Both the position numbers and the translations under genes were made by a program. Below are positions 8,701 to 19,189 of a stretch of 21,369 bases of DNA, one piece after another. Numbering within the stretch: the stretch's first letter is position 1; every line of letters begins with the position of its first letter. Location: NCBI GenBank assembly GCA_900618425.1, contig UZAN01047479.1, forward strand, positions 4,969 through 26,337. The letters run 5' to 3'. The notes below the pieces were generated by a model. The model was not told where the DNA came from and ran no database searches. It saw only the letters and a list, made by a program, of their open reading frames with translations. The DNA is from Echinostoma caproni (Eukaryota > Platyhelminthes > Trematoda > Plagiorchiida > Echinostomatidae).

Positions 8701-10980
8701 CGTCTACGAAAAATTTCCGGTATCATTATGTTCAGTCTACTGGAGAATGAAATTGCCGGATCACCAGTCTGCCAATTCAGTCGTACAGAACACCTGTTAT
8801 TATCAGTGAGCACAGGCTAAGATACAGCGAAATGGTTGTGTTTGCGTGAATNCTCAAGTTTATTTGTAGCAAAATAATTATTTTGATTGTGAATAGATTT
8901 GAACGCCAAATGTTAGCGTTTATATCATATGCAGACTCACAAGAACGATAACGTCCCATCCATAGAGAGGATTCAGCTAGGAGGAAGTAGGACTAAGAAC
9001 TAAGCACTTTAAGGTACGTATGGGGTGTGTATTCTTCATTCTCAATGTTTCTGTGTTGGTCTTTTTTCAAATTTAGTTTATGTTCGGAATGATATTCTTG
9101 TGTGTCAAAGGACTTCTGCAACAATCAAGATACTATTCAGTTAAGCACAACACCACTTTCATCTGGCTTTCAGAATTGATTCGAATACATCTATCTCTGA
9201 TGGAATTTACCCAATAGCTAAACCTTATGATTCGTCACCCTATTCTCTGCATGATTCGCATCTTATGTAATTCGATGTTGATTTCACCTTTCAAAGAAAC
9301 CTTATGAAAAATGCCGGAATACCTGACCGAGTTTCCACTATTTTGTCTTCTGTCGATTGCTAATTTGTAAATTGAAATGGATCGCGTTTCTTATCAAAAT
9401 AGGTGTTTGGATATCGACATCGTCGATGCCTTCATCCCACCAGTCTTTCTTTTCCGTAATGCTATGATAAGGCACGTAAGGAGAGAAAGTATGAGAATGA
9501 AACAACAATTATTATGTTATTTCAATCATATGAACAGCAGACAATCTTCGATGGGATGGAGTGAACGGTTGTACAGACAGATCATGTAGACTAGAGTCGA
9601 ATAAATAACTGCCGCATTCTTGAATGATAGTATCGCTGTTTTTCCCAAGTGGTTGGAAGCAAAGATGAATAGATTTTATTTAAACGTGAGGAAAATATCC
9701 AAGAGATTTGCAACGTTGAACGTCATAGTAAAACTCTCATCTAATCCGTGTTAGAACTCTGAAAAGAAAAGGAATCTTATGTGTAATTACAACCTTTGCG
9801 TAAACGCGAAGTACTCATCAGCTCTAACTATTCGGGACGTTTAGCATCATTATCAAATAGACAAAAAGGGTTTTCTATTTATCTCTAATTTTTCAATTGT
9901 TCATTTTGAACACTTCTAGTTTTATTCTGACGACATCCTAACCGGTACGATGGCGTTTAGACCATTTGCCGTCGAGTGATCAAACCTGCCGCATATTTGA
10001 CTTACCGCACTGCATTGCTCAATTTCAGAATGTCCCTACTACTTAGACGTTTCATGAATCGTGAAACTCGTGACATATGACTTTCGGCGAATACCTGGAA
10101 CTCGTGCTTGTATAGTTTTCCTGTATAGCACACGTGTATATGATGCAAAATTACTCTTAAGCGGTCGATCGGCTTCAACCAATCAGATCTCAGTATTGAA
10201 AAATTCTCCGCTAGTGATTGATCGTTTGCTTGCATGATTGCCCTGTCTGAACACACGCTGATTACATGTAATACCTGTGTTTACTGTTCTTCTACCTGCT
10301 TAAATACGTTATTAATAAATCGTATTTCACACGCGTCTGTTTTTAGATTTGTGCCATGAAATAATGGTCTGACAGTCTTTGTAACCAAGAGATCGATCTG
10401 CGGTTTTCTAGTGAGCGGAATACTTCTGGTTTTCTTGGCCTAATCGGGTGAGTTTCGGAGTGAGGTGGGAATGGAAACTTCACAAATAGAGCATCTGGTA
10501 AGCCAAAGCCAAAGTTTGAGACCACATTCATGCATATACCCATGGGGTAACAGTGGTACCTGCTCATGGTAGTAAACGGAGCTACCCGCTCACTGCGTTC
10601 TCCCTTCAATTAAGTAAACACTCAGTAAACCCTTGGGGTCAATATAAGGATAAATCATAGCATTCGGCTGATGGTACAAACACATTTCGAAGAGAATTGC
10701 TTCGGATATTCAACCACCGAATGCCTTTAATTTTCAATATGGCTGTATTTGCAAGTCTAATTGAAACTGAAGCAACGGGTGCCTGTGAAATACTTGTAGG
10801 TTCTTATAGACAACAGCATTTACACTGAAGTAAACTTTTTTTCCAAATAACAATCGAATAGATTTTGGCAGTGATTTTCATGGTTCGTTTAATATTTAGC
10901 AGATGGAATGGTTCAGAATGTAGCGGATACTCCCATTTCGTCAGTATAGGCGAAGAACTTAGAGTACTGATAATCAACAA
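8701..10980. other. AT-rich stretch, one ambiguous base, no gene seen
   Basis: Position 8852 is N, a sequencing or assembly ambiguity. Small open frames (for example 9377-9589 plus, 10002-10256 minus, 10343-10609 minus) have no recognisable domain. CTGATGAG near 9815 (minus) is not followed by a hammerhead stem II or GAAA and is probably chance. Confidence 0.4.
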
Positions 10981-10984
10981 AGAG

Positions 10985-11105
10985 CACTGTACAGCTGTTT
11001 CGTCCTGTTTGGGACTAGTCAGCAGTGTGTACTTTGGGTGTCCCTGTCAGGAATCGAACCGCGATTCTTTGGGCTAGGACTTCAAACCCATCGCATTTAA
11101 GTGCA
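10985..11105 (-). mobile_element. Sm-alpha-like SINE relic with hammerhead
   Basis: Minus-strand order: a degenerate tRNA-like region, an exact box B-type GGTTCGATTCC (11060-11050), then a hammerhead module. Sm-alpha elements of schistosomes pair polymerase III promoter boxes with an active hammerhead in this way, and here the box B overlaps the 5' arm of the ribozyme. I could not define box A, so the upstream part is either decayed or lost. Both ends are uncertain; no poly-A tail or flanking duplication was seen. Confidence 0.65.
10987..11063 (-). ncRNA. Hammerhead ribozyme relic
   Basis: All hammerhead parts are in order on the minus strand: stem III 5' arm CGCG (11063-11060), a GTT at the cleavage position (11059-11057), stem I region, core CTGACTA (11022-11016), stem II GTCC/GGAC with a CAAACA loop (11015-11002), GAAA (11001-10998), then C and the stem III 3' arm. 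Stem II and its loop nearly match the Sm-alpha hammerhead. The core differs from CTGANGA at one essential base, G8 to T, and the stem III 3' arm (AGCTG) no longer pairs well with CGCG. I therefore expect no or very weak cleavage. Activity can only be judged experimentally. Confidence 0.7.
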
Positions 11106-13040
11106 TACAAACATTGGGGACTTAACGATCTTCCGAGGAGTGAAACCCACAACCAACATCATCAATAGGGCCTGGTGCCTGTGAAAAACCGAATGGACTA
11201 ATCTAAACATTCACCATCTAAACTCAGAGTACTCGTTCAAAACTACCCTACAAACTGTGAAGTCTTGACTTAGTATTTCCCCATAGTACTCGCAATACAG
11301 CTGTTGTTTTCCCAGTTTTAATCAAGCGGAACACATAAAAGTTAGGAATTTTTTCTCAAGTTCTTCAAAATATTTATGAAAACTGTTCAGGGTTTAAGAG
11401 ATTTGTTTGCATTAAAGCAGATAGCTATCCATGTAAATGTCTTATTTACTAAATTCAGATGCAAACTGAAACTAGTTCCGCTACTTAAAGTAGGTCCGGT
11501 GGAGTAGTCGTAAAAATCTCCCGTCTTGTGATGGCTCAGGTGCCGCCCGATTGGAAGAGTAAATGAGAAGCATCCCAGACGAAATGACATCTGTTAAGAT
11601 ATACCACAATGGAACACATTTTTGCTAGCTCGCCTCATTTTCATTTCACGATTCACGTTCACTGGTGGGGATATTTTATCTTGTCCCCCTCTGTGTTTAA
11701 ATCAGTTGAGGCAGAAAAGTTTGAACGAGAACGATCTCTGTGGTCAGGATTTTTCACTCTTTATCCCCTAAGTTTTACGTGCACATATATTCCTGAGATT
11801 TTGTTTGACTGATTTGGTCTTTAACATAGCTATTTCACCACGCGGTAAAGATTGAATAAACAAAACTTGTGGAGTTCTCAGGAGTGAGAAAATAATTCTA
11901 TTGGCATTCATCGTTTGCCCCATACGGAAATCCACGTCACTTCCGGTCCGGATATCCCCTCTCGTTTCGCTCGAAAAGCAACTGACCCAGTTGCGCCGAG
12001 TGTACACATATTGGCGTCTCACGCGAGTTAGTGGTTACTCACACAAAGTCTTTGTCTATCCTATCGAAACGTTTCAGTGTACGTCTCAGTCTCGTTGGTG
12101 GTGGTGGTAGTGTGTGTTTCTGTTCGAATTCCGTCAGTGGCCAATGGCTCCCTCTACATCATCCGTTTGGAGCTGATAACCCATCGTTTCTGGTTTCTCA
12201 AAAACAACCTAATCCACTGTTGACTTGAAAAACCACGGGACTGTAAGCTTTTTATTGGTACATTTCACATTATACTGTTCGTTTTATGCGGTACTACTCA
12301 CAATTACGAGTAGTTTGCACAAACCAAGAAGCGGTTATTGGATCTCATGGAATTCGCGAGTGGATGAAATGATTTGCTTTGATACCTGCGGGAAATGCGC
12401 ACCTACTGTAGAACCGTCCCATTATTCATCTTGCGTGCTTGTGGGAATTCCGAAGACTTGTTTCAAGTGAAACATTTTTGTTGTATTTATGAAAATTTAC
12501 CGATACATTCACCGTTATTCCTAATAAATAACTCGCTTTTTCCCAGCACTGCCTTATAAATTCATCACACTACTACTGTCATCAGTACCAAGCCCCACAA
12601 ATTCTGGAGATCTACAACCCGATAGTATGAGATAATTGATAAAGCGCTTGTGAACTCACGCGCCTTCAAATTGCGAATATATTAATTTCAGGGGATGACC
12701 TCATTTAGAGGAAACAGAAGCATCAGGTAAATTATTGTTATCAAATTTTCCAAAGCAAATTTCTGAGTCTTGTTATTTACTATTAGAGAAAGTAATCTTA
12801 AATAAAACCGAGTAGATTTACAAAGTAACGGAATTGTCCAGCGTATGTGAACCGAACGGAACCGTGCACTTCGAACAAACCGCAAGCTATACCGTTCGAG
12901 CTGAATAAATGCAGTCCATCTTTTACCTCTTCACTCCGCTTGAAATCGTTCGAGGTGTGAAGGTTGCAAAGTAGCGGTCAGTAAGTTGGAATGCATGACT
13001 CGGGTATTTAACGATCGATCGTTCTTACCTGACTCATCAC
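11106..13040. other. No recognised gene or repeat
   Basis: There are scattered short open frames on both strands, a short GGT run (12094-12108), and modestly GC-rich patches near 11500 and 11900-12230. None supports a call. A compact TATAA-like word near 12555 has no associated gene. Confidence 0.4.
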
Positions 13041-13043
13041 CGC

Positions 13044-13485
13044 TTGTTTCTCTCTAAACACTCAAACCAAGCACATAACTTTCCTGCCCATCACTGGCTT
13101 TTTACGCGAGTGAATGCAACTTATTATGTGAAATTCGAAACGAAAAACGTAGCCCTTTTGTTGATCGCGAAAAGAAAAGTGGGAAGAGTATTTGACTTAG
13201 TTAACGCACAAGGTGATCGTTGCATTCATATGTTTCGGACAACACTTTCCGTTGGTTCGCCGGAAACGAATGCACCGGTCACTGGAACGAAATAAATCTA
13301 TTAGGGTTATTGGCTTAGAATGTGAGGTAGACGTGGTAAACCGTGGTTTGCATCTTCATATATATTTAAAAAGAAGGAACCAGTATGCAATACGTAGGTC
13401 GGCGGGTGATCATTTGACTAACTTAAGACCGAAGATAGTGTCATGGAATCAAGAGTTTCACAGTGGAATGTCGTCTATAGTTTAG
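13044..13485 (+). other. Coding-like stretch in two overlapping frames
   Basis: The frame 13044-13295 (83 codons) has strongly coding-like first-position purines (about a third G) and ends at TAA. An overlapping frame (13213-13485) then stays open for 90 codons on the same strand. A single ancestral reading frame broken by an indel in the overlap would explain both. No family was recognised and no convincing splice sites flank the pair. It could equally be chance or an unrecognised repeat. Confidence 0.22.
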
Positions 13486-13678
13486 CCAACACATCAGATG
13501 GCTTGCAACGACTTTTGCGTCTCACATTTTAGTTGATAAGGAAAACAGCTCAAAGCGTCAATACATAATTTCTCACATGGAGGAATGAAATCCAGGAATT
13601 AGAGTGGTTACTATTGAAGTAAAACTGCCATTAATAATCAGAAATGTGCGTTGTTTACAAGTTATTTTTGACTCTCAG

Positions 13679-13900
13679 ATCGGACGACAACCATCTTGAG
13701 TCAAACGGCACTAGAGTCTCCAATCGGAACGTGCCCTCTCGGTCTGCCCCAGTGCATTTTCAAACTACGTGTTCGTTTCGTGAAGCGATTTGATGCAATC
13801 GGATATGACGTAACTAAACAGAATTGATCCTCCTGCCAGTGCGCGCGTGCGAGGGAATATAACGACGGTAGGTTGGAATCCCACCATAGGGATGATAAAC
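13679..13900. other. Strong acceptor plus repeat-like GC-rich segment
   Basis: A textbook splice acceptor (GTTATTTTTGACTCTCAG) ends at 13678. Two plus frames stay open after it for 36 and about 45 codons, to TGA near 13795 and TGA near 13828. The minus strand is also open (13949-13701). Near 13872, TAGGTTGGAATCCCACC is one base from a tRNA box B on the plus strand, which suggests this GC-rich segment may belong to a dispersed repeat rather than to an exon. Neither reading is secure. Confidence 0.22.
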
Positions 13901-14490
13901 CGGAGCATTTCGCACGATCCGTAAAATCGATAACAAAGAAATGAAACACGTTATTTCTATGTCGATCGATACTCTGTGTTTATAGAGCAGTCACTAATCG
14001 GGTTGATATATCGGTTTTCGCTTTATCTGATGCAGTCGGAAAATTGAAGATAGTGCGAACAACGTAAAATAGGACGCAAACGCAGTTTGCTCCGTTAGAC
14101 TACCTGGGACCACCCGTATATGAAAAAAAAACACGTGGTCACATCAGTAGAAAGACAAAAATCGCACGAGGTGACCATCCATACATTCGTGGTGCACGGA
14201 TGAATCTAAATTTATTTTGGTGTGTTTTCAAAAGAAATGCATTTGGTGATATTGCTGTTCTGTGAAAGAGTTGGTATCAAATGCACTCAATGTAAAATGA
14301 AACTGATTTGGGAATTTATAAACATATTCATGAATTTTATTCGCAGACGCCTCATTGACAAAACGTTTGGACGAAAGTAACTGAAACAGCATTTGTCTCT
14401 TTGGCTGACTGCTCAGCTAAAATAATCGACTGTTTTCAAATGGTTGTTTGGCAGATTGAAGTCCTATGTTTAGATTGTGAAAATTTCATT
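13901..14490. other. No recognised feature
   Basis: AT-rich sequence without a convincing frame. GGACGAAAG at 14369 resembles the 3' part of a hammerhead but lacks stem II and the CTGA core. Confidence 0.4.
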
Positions 14491-14574
14491 AGCCCCGGTA
14501 GGATTCGAACCCACGCATGGGCGCCGCCTTCCCCTCTTGTACAGCGTACCCTCTACCAACTGAGCTACGAGACC
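14491..14574 (-). repeat. tRNA-like element (SINE head or tRNA pseudogene)
   Basis: On the minus strand it starts GGTCTCG and ends CGGGGCT, which pair as an acceptor stem with G-T wobbles. The D arm and box A (TAGCTCAGTTGGTAGAG) and the T arm and box B (GTGGGTTCGAATCCTAC) are near-perfect. The part between them is about 10 bases too long and forms no proper anticodon arm; it holds a GTAC-GCT-GTAC hairpin and a GGCGGCGCC run. It is therefore not a working tRNA, but its polymerase III promoter looks intact. Unlike the other copies, no hammerhead follows within 60 bases, so it represents a different family. Confidence 0.65.
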
Positions 14575-16400
14575 ACATCGACAGCACTGATATATTCACA
14601 TTCGAATCACCCATTTGGCCTACAGAGGCATATGAAATCCACCAGGTGACATGTAGACTGAATGTCACAACAGGTTTTCCTTAGAATTCTATTCCTTCAA
14701 ACATCCGTAATCAACCCAAACAGATGTCCGAAATCAAAATGGAAATGACCGTGTGTTCTCGACTAAAAACGTGAAACCAGAGTGAAAACATCCATAATTT
14801 GTTTCATCAAGCTTTCTCCGGGTGCCATATAGTTAGGCAATACAATTTCATTCAATAATTAAGTGACACTAAGGTAACCCACTATTTTACCTAACTGTTC
14901 TTCTGTGACAGAGGCCATAAATTGAGGACAGCTTAGCAGATGGTATGCTGAGGTTATCGGTAGCACAGTGATTTCGGAAATGAAACTTGAAGAGCAGTGG
15001 TCGATCACAAAAACATAGTGACCTAATTCAAAAGCTGACGAGTTTAACTGTAATGAATGTGACATGCCCCATATTTCTCTCCAATCTCTTCGAAGCCAGT
15101 TTATTTTATTTGGGAGTGGGGTGAGTGATGGGGGTGGTTTTGCAGTGTACTGTATCTTACCGTATTTTGAAATATACAATTTTCGCGGTTGACATACAAG
15201 GAATTAAGATTGGTGTTCAATTTTCCCCACGATATGTATCGTAGCTTTGCATGCCATAACCGGTACCTATTTTCATTTGAACAAAAGAAATTCATTTATG
15301 CGCCAGAGAACTCACTAATTGTTGATCAAGGTGTTTATGGGATCATACACGTTCTCTTACTCGTTGTGTTGTTGAGAAATCACTTTCTGTGGTTAAGACA
15401 AACCTCAAAATTTTGTCCCTCTCCTTATAAAACTTACTTATTTCGAATACCTGTTTTTAAATCTCTTTTTGGTGGTGAGCCTGCAAGAAAACCATACTTG
15501 TAAACCGATTTTGATTGATCAAAGTCCATCGTTTTTTGTAAACAACTCTAGTTTCGCATTCCAGGAGTAAATTTCTTTGGCGTTTAAATAGCCGTTCATT
15601 GGTGACCCACTCCCAGCCACAAATGTCATTGACAATAACCAGTAATTCAACAATCGAATCGAATTTTAACCACATGTCTTCAGAGATCAAAATACTCGGT
15701 AAACGTGTGCCGTTAATTCCTCGAATATCACATTCAGATCACGTGTGGTATCCTTTTCGATCAACATATGAAGCAGCAACAAAATGAATGGAAAAGAAGC
15801 CTACCAGTGCTCAAACCAATTTACGTTCACAATAGCCACAATTTGGATAGGTCTTAATGAGAACCAAAATGCCTGAATTAATTTGTGTATTTCACGGGTA
15901 CACAAGTTACCGTGAGGTAGTTTTCTGTAGCTAAAGATGGATGCAATTCAAATTCGACCGAGGACTAGTGGGCTGTAACCAATTATTCATGATGTCACGT
16001 GATTTCTGGTGAAGCACAAGCAACCAGTAATATGAAAATACGGAATGGTTTATTGAATTGACATGAGTGCTCTTTTTGTGGTCTCTGATAGAACGTAGTT
16101 CAGTTATGAACGAAATCACAACTTGCTCGGCAACAAATATTCGGTTACTGCGATAAGCGCATGCACTTTTTTTAAAAGAAGCGTTGAACCTCAAATCGAC
16201 AATGTTTGATCGGGTTAATTGATGGGTTTGCCCGGATGCTGAGGAAAAACGGACAAAAATCAACAGTTCAGGTTCTTCCCGGTGATTGTTTGCCTTGCCT
16301 TAGCAATGTTTGAACCAGTGTCCGAAATAACGGCCATCTGCCAGTATTCCACCAAGAAGCTGTAGTGGCAAGTACGTGCTCAATTATTGTTGGCTACTGG
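14575..16400. other. No recognised gene
   Basis: Several frames of 60-110 codons occur on both strands (14859-15179 minus, 15189-15503 plus, 15931-16263 minus). They are AT-biased in composition and show no domain I recognise. The minus frame at 15931-16263 is the most protein-like and could be part of an old repeat. Confidence 0.35.
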
Positions 16401-16403
16401 AAA

Positions 16404-16610
16404 CTAGTGAGAGCCAAGCACTGGTGTGCAAAATTTGTAAGGCGAACGTATCTCGAGCTCTCGGAGCGTAGCGAAGTGAACAGCGATTCGCACCACGATG
16501 TCCCTCGGCTCGTATTCACGCAGCTGGAGACGATACGAGCCCTTGCGAGCAAGAAACAACGGTGGAGAACGGCAGTAAAGAAGCGGGACCTGGGTTAGCA
16601 AGAAAACATT
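16404..16610. other. GC-rich segment, antiparallel open frames
   Basis: On the minus strand, an excellent acceptor (GTTTTCTTGCTAACCCAG) precedes a frame of about 63 codons that ends in TAG, with pyrimidine-rich third positions as expected of coding DNA. The plus strand is open over the same bases (16365-16598, 77 codons), with a weaker acceptor. The minus reading is slightly favoured by splice signal and codon pattern. No domain was recognised in either. It is clearly richer in GC and CpG than its flanks, which also fits a young dispersed repeat. Confidence 0.27.
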
Positions 16611-17101
16611 GGTAAACAGGACTTCCGTGGCTCTAAGAGTCAACGAGTATCAGTGTAGTTGATATTTATTAAAAAATCAGCTTCGGTTTATGGGTTTTTC
16701 CATAACAGCAAATAAATGTTTTGAGTGTCATTCACAAACCGATCGAATGCAAACATGCATCACATTCCATTTGACCGTAACAACTGAACTGACGATTTTC
16801 CCAACGATGTTCACCTACACAATGACTCTTATCTTCTTGCTCTACGGACGTTCATCTGCCATTACTTTACCGTTGTTTTAGGAGAAACTGCATGGTACCG
16901 GCATTGCGCATTGGAACTTAGGGATAGTATGGGCGAGTTGTGAGAAACTGTGGTAGTGCAATTCGGTATAGAATAGAAGAAAAAAACGAACTAATTGTAG
17001 AGTTATTTGTACCCATAACTAGATTTTACCTATAAACAGTTTGGGCGGTGCTAAAGTTGATTTACTGCAAGTACGACATTCCAAAAAGATACATGTCAAG
17101 T

Positions 17102-17390
17102 TATCCAGTTTCAGGTGAGTGAAGTTGAGCAAGTATGTTCTTCTGTGTCTAGCTCATTTTCCCGGTTTCTGCATCCGAGATTGAGGATTCCCTCGTAACG
17201 AACTACTCCAACCGCTCCAGACTTGTGCGTGCTGCCTTCAACAGCGACAGCCTGTGCTTGACCCTCGAAAAGTGCTGCAAGGTCCGTCAACTTACCCGGG
17301 TTCGACCGCATCAGTTTGGGTTTTCTCACTTTGACAAACTCCCCCAGTAACGTTTGAACATGGCAGTCTTCTAAAGTGACAGGTTACTGA
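17102..17390. other. GC-rich candidate exon, strand unresolved
   Basis: Plus reading: a strong acceptor (GTATGTTCTTCTGTGTCTAG) ends at 17151. The next frame is open for 65 codons to a TAA, has a high GC third position, and contains no ATG. Minus reading: from near 17363, an acceptor-like TGTCACTTTAG leads into about 85 open codons ending in TGA near 17111. Over a third of first positions are G and few second positions are, which is typical of real coding sequence. A perfect donor word, GTAAGT, also lies inside the minus frame. Neither product resembles a family I know. One of the two is plausibly a real exon. Confidence 0.3.
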
Positions 17391-17478
17391 AAATTAATCT
17401 TACGGACAGCATCAATTTTCGAAGTTCTTCAGCTTGGTGATTGACTTGTGGAATTACAACACGACTACTGCCATCATT

Positions 17479-17513
17479 GCTACTATTACTACTACTGCTA
17501 CTACTACTACTGA
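17479..17513 (+). repeat. ACT trinucleotide microsatellite
   Basis: About eleven near-perfect TAC/ACT units with a few substitutions (ATT, GCT). The surrounding 17400-18150 is AT-rich and holds no recognised gene; the open frame 17441-17773 runs through the repeat and is probably fortuitous. Confidence 0.85.
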
Positions 17514-18154
17514 TATTTAAAATTTTAATATGCTTCTTGTGCAGAAATTTGGACGTTTTTATGGATGCATCTCACTATTTTCTTTCGTTCCTCTTAAAAT
17601 CTACAATGCACGAAGGAGTAACCTGCTCTACTCTCCATAAGTTTATCCTACTTAATACTCCTCAAGTTACGGCAAATTATCGCTTGTTTCTATTCTGCAA
17701 CATCGACCCTGTTGAATTCCAAACAAAACAGTTGTTTACCCTCCATCTCTGCTCAAGATCTAACTTCATTTGAAATATAGTCACTAAATCTTCGCAGACA
17801 GCTGGTTTTTCAGTAATTTAGATGATTGCATATTTATCATTGCATCCTCCACACTGATCTCACAGGCGTTTTTCAAGCCTGGATCATAATTGCTTTTATT
17901 TTTGTCACACTGTTTTGCCATAACTCGCTCAGTGCAGGCGTTCATCTTCTTATCTTGCAGTTCATCTCTTCAAACTCGTCTAACTTCATCTAGCCATTTT
18001 CCTCATTGAGTGGTAGTTAGGTAGTGACCACAACCCCATTTCTGTGGCACGACGGTACGTTTGATGCGTTTTACGTGAATTTAAAATTTTAGTGATCATT
18101 ATATTATTTGGGGAGACGTTATTAATCGTTGGCTATCTGTAAGTATTTACGAGA

Positions 18155-18260
18155 GCACCTGATTTTCGCATCAGCTTATCAAATATCCGGTGCCCCAGGG
18201 GAGTTTCTAATCGATTTCTCTAAGAAATCAAACAGAGGGATGGTTAGGATTTGAATTTCA
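18155..18260 (-). repeat. Possible hammerhead SINE relic (weak copy)
   Basis: On the minus strand, a box B-like end (AAACTCCCC) is followed 22 bases later by GCTGATGCG. The nested SINE in the LINE has TCCCC, 23 bases, then the identical GCTGATGCG. After the core, the stem II/GAAA part is not preserved, although CTGAT-GCGAAA-ATCAG makes a neat hairpin. The match in spacing and the shared 9-mer support common origin, but chance is possible. Confidence 0.35.
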
Positions 18261-18664
18261 TTTCAAGTGTAGGTTAGTAGATTAGTGTCGGGTATAAGAC
18301 AATCACTTGTGAACCATTCCACAACTCGAAGTTTCGTTTCTGCATAACCAAAACCTTATCGAGGACCACACTGAGGGAACACATCAATTTTCCTAACCGA
18401 CTATTGATCAGTAAGGATGGAGTGCTTTCTAATCGTTATCATTTTATGTCTTTTGTTCGGTCTCCGAAAAATGATCACAGATTTTAATGCCACGCTGAAT
18501 ACCACTCTAGCAAATCGAAGTTCTTATACGCTGCCAAATTACCAATTTTCATTCATATTGATTATTCAGAAATCGATCCGGAAGTCTTCATGCATTGCAA
18601 AACACTCATTAATTATGAAAATCTCCTTTTCACTTAGATTAAACAATGAGGAGTGTTAGAGTCA

Positions 18665-18785
18665 CTGTGAGGAGAGTTCACCCTTGTTAGGGAACATCAT
18701 CTGTGGGCTTGTACGCCGAACCCACTGAGAGTGGAACTCAGAAACGATCAACACGCTATCTCCTCTAGGTGGCTCTCAGTAACCC
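18665..18785 (-). mobile_element. tRNA/hammerhead SINE relic
   Basis: Minus strand: a box A-like stretch (CACCTAGAGGAGATAG region, 18779-18756), then a perfect T-arm of 5 paired bases with a 7-base loop, CTGAG-TTCCACT-CTCAG (18741-18725), then a hammerhead-like core 27-38 bases further on. GTACA before the core is also found in Sm-alpha and in the 11 kb copy. The coding-like frame from 18769 lies directly next to it. Confidence 0.55.
18676..18703 (-). ncRNA. Hammerhead ribozyme relic
   Basis: The core CAGATGA (one base from CTGATGA) is followed by a CCC-TTGTTA/GGG type stem-loop (18692-18681) and TGAAC in place of GAAAC. The T-to-A change in CTGA and the lost A in GAAA should inactivate it. 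The segment length matches the other copies to within a few bases. Confidence 0.45.
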
Positions 18786-19032
18786 GCTACATCTCCAAAA
18801 TACATACTGTAGCGCTCATACGTGTCTGGTGTTCAGAGTAACTGTAACTTACCAAACGGAACCGTCTTGGGGTGAATTGCTCTATCCAGAAGAAGTTATG
18901 CTGGCAGGTAACATGGAGTCGGCAGTAAACAAATTTTATAATAATTTTATCCACGGTAATTATACTGAGCAGAATAAGCCCAACAAAGGTACAGCAAACG
19001 GAGAAGGGCCTTTTTATGAAACTTCCATTTAA
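18769..19032 (+). CDS. Candidate exon, unknown protein
   Basis: The frame is open for 87 codons to TAA at 19030. From about 18826 on, codon use is clearly coding-like, with a third of first positions G and very few second positions. The product is acidic and rich in N/E/G, with W-G-E-L-L-Y-P-E-E-V-M-L and a later N-Y-T glycosylation-type sequon. I do not recognise it. A good donor word (GCAG|GTAACA) occurs near 18907, so the exon might end there instead. The minus strand is open for 128 codons over the same bases, but with hydrophobic, AT-driven composition that looks like a shadow. Its left end abuts the SINE relic. Confidence 0.28.
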   Translation: MALSNPLHLQNTYCSAHTCLVFRVTVTYQTEPSWGELLYPEEVMLAGNMESAVNKFYNNFIHGNYTEQNKPNKGTANGEGPFYETSI

Positions 19033-19189
19033 AGGGGATGTTGCCCCTGATGTGGTCAGTAAAGCTTTATACGCTGCATCGTAATTAAATTTTATTGCCA
19101 ACAAGCTAATACGTGTATTCTGAAATTCACCAAAAATCCGACGCCACAACATAGGTAACGTGATGAGAGGCAACTGTATCTAGCTCGAT

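Noticed and set aside
9807..9850. CTGATGAG on the minus strand as a hammerhead core
   Set aside because: No stem II, no GAAA and no box B at the family distance.
14360..14395. GGACGAAAG as a hammerhead 3' half
   Set aside because: The preceding bases cannot form stem II and there is no CTGA core.
17441..17773. 110-codon plus frame with a poly-leucine start
   Set aside because: The leucine run is the ACT microsatellite read in one frame, and the rest has no coding signal.
18787..19173. 128-codon minus-strand frame as a membrane protein gene
   Set aside because: Its hydrophobic composition follows from AT-rich antisense sequence, and the plus frame over the same bases has better codon statistics.
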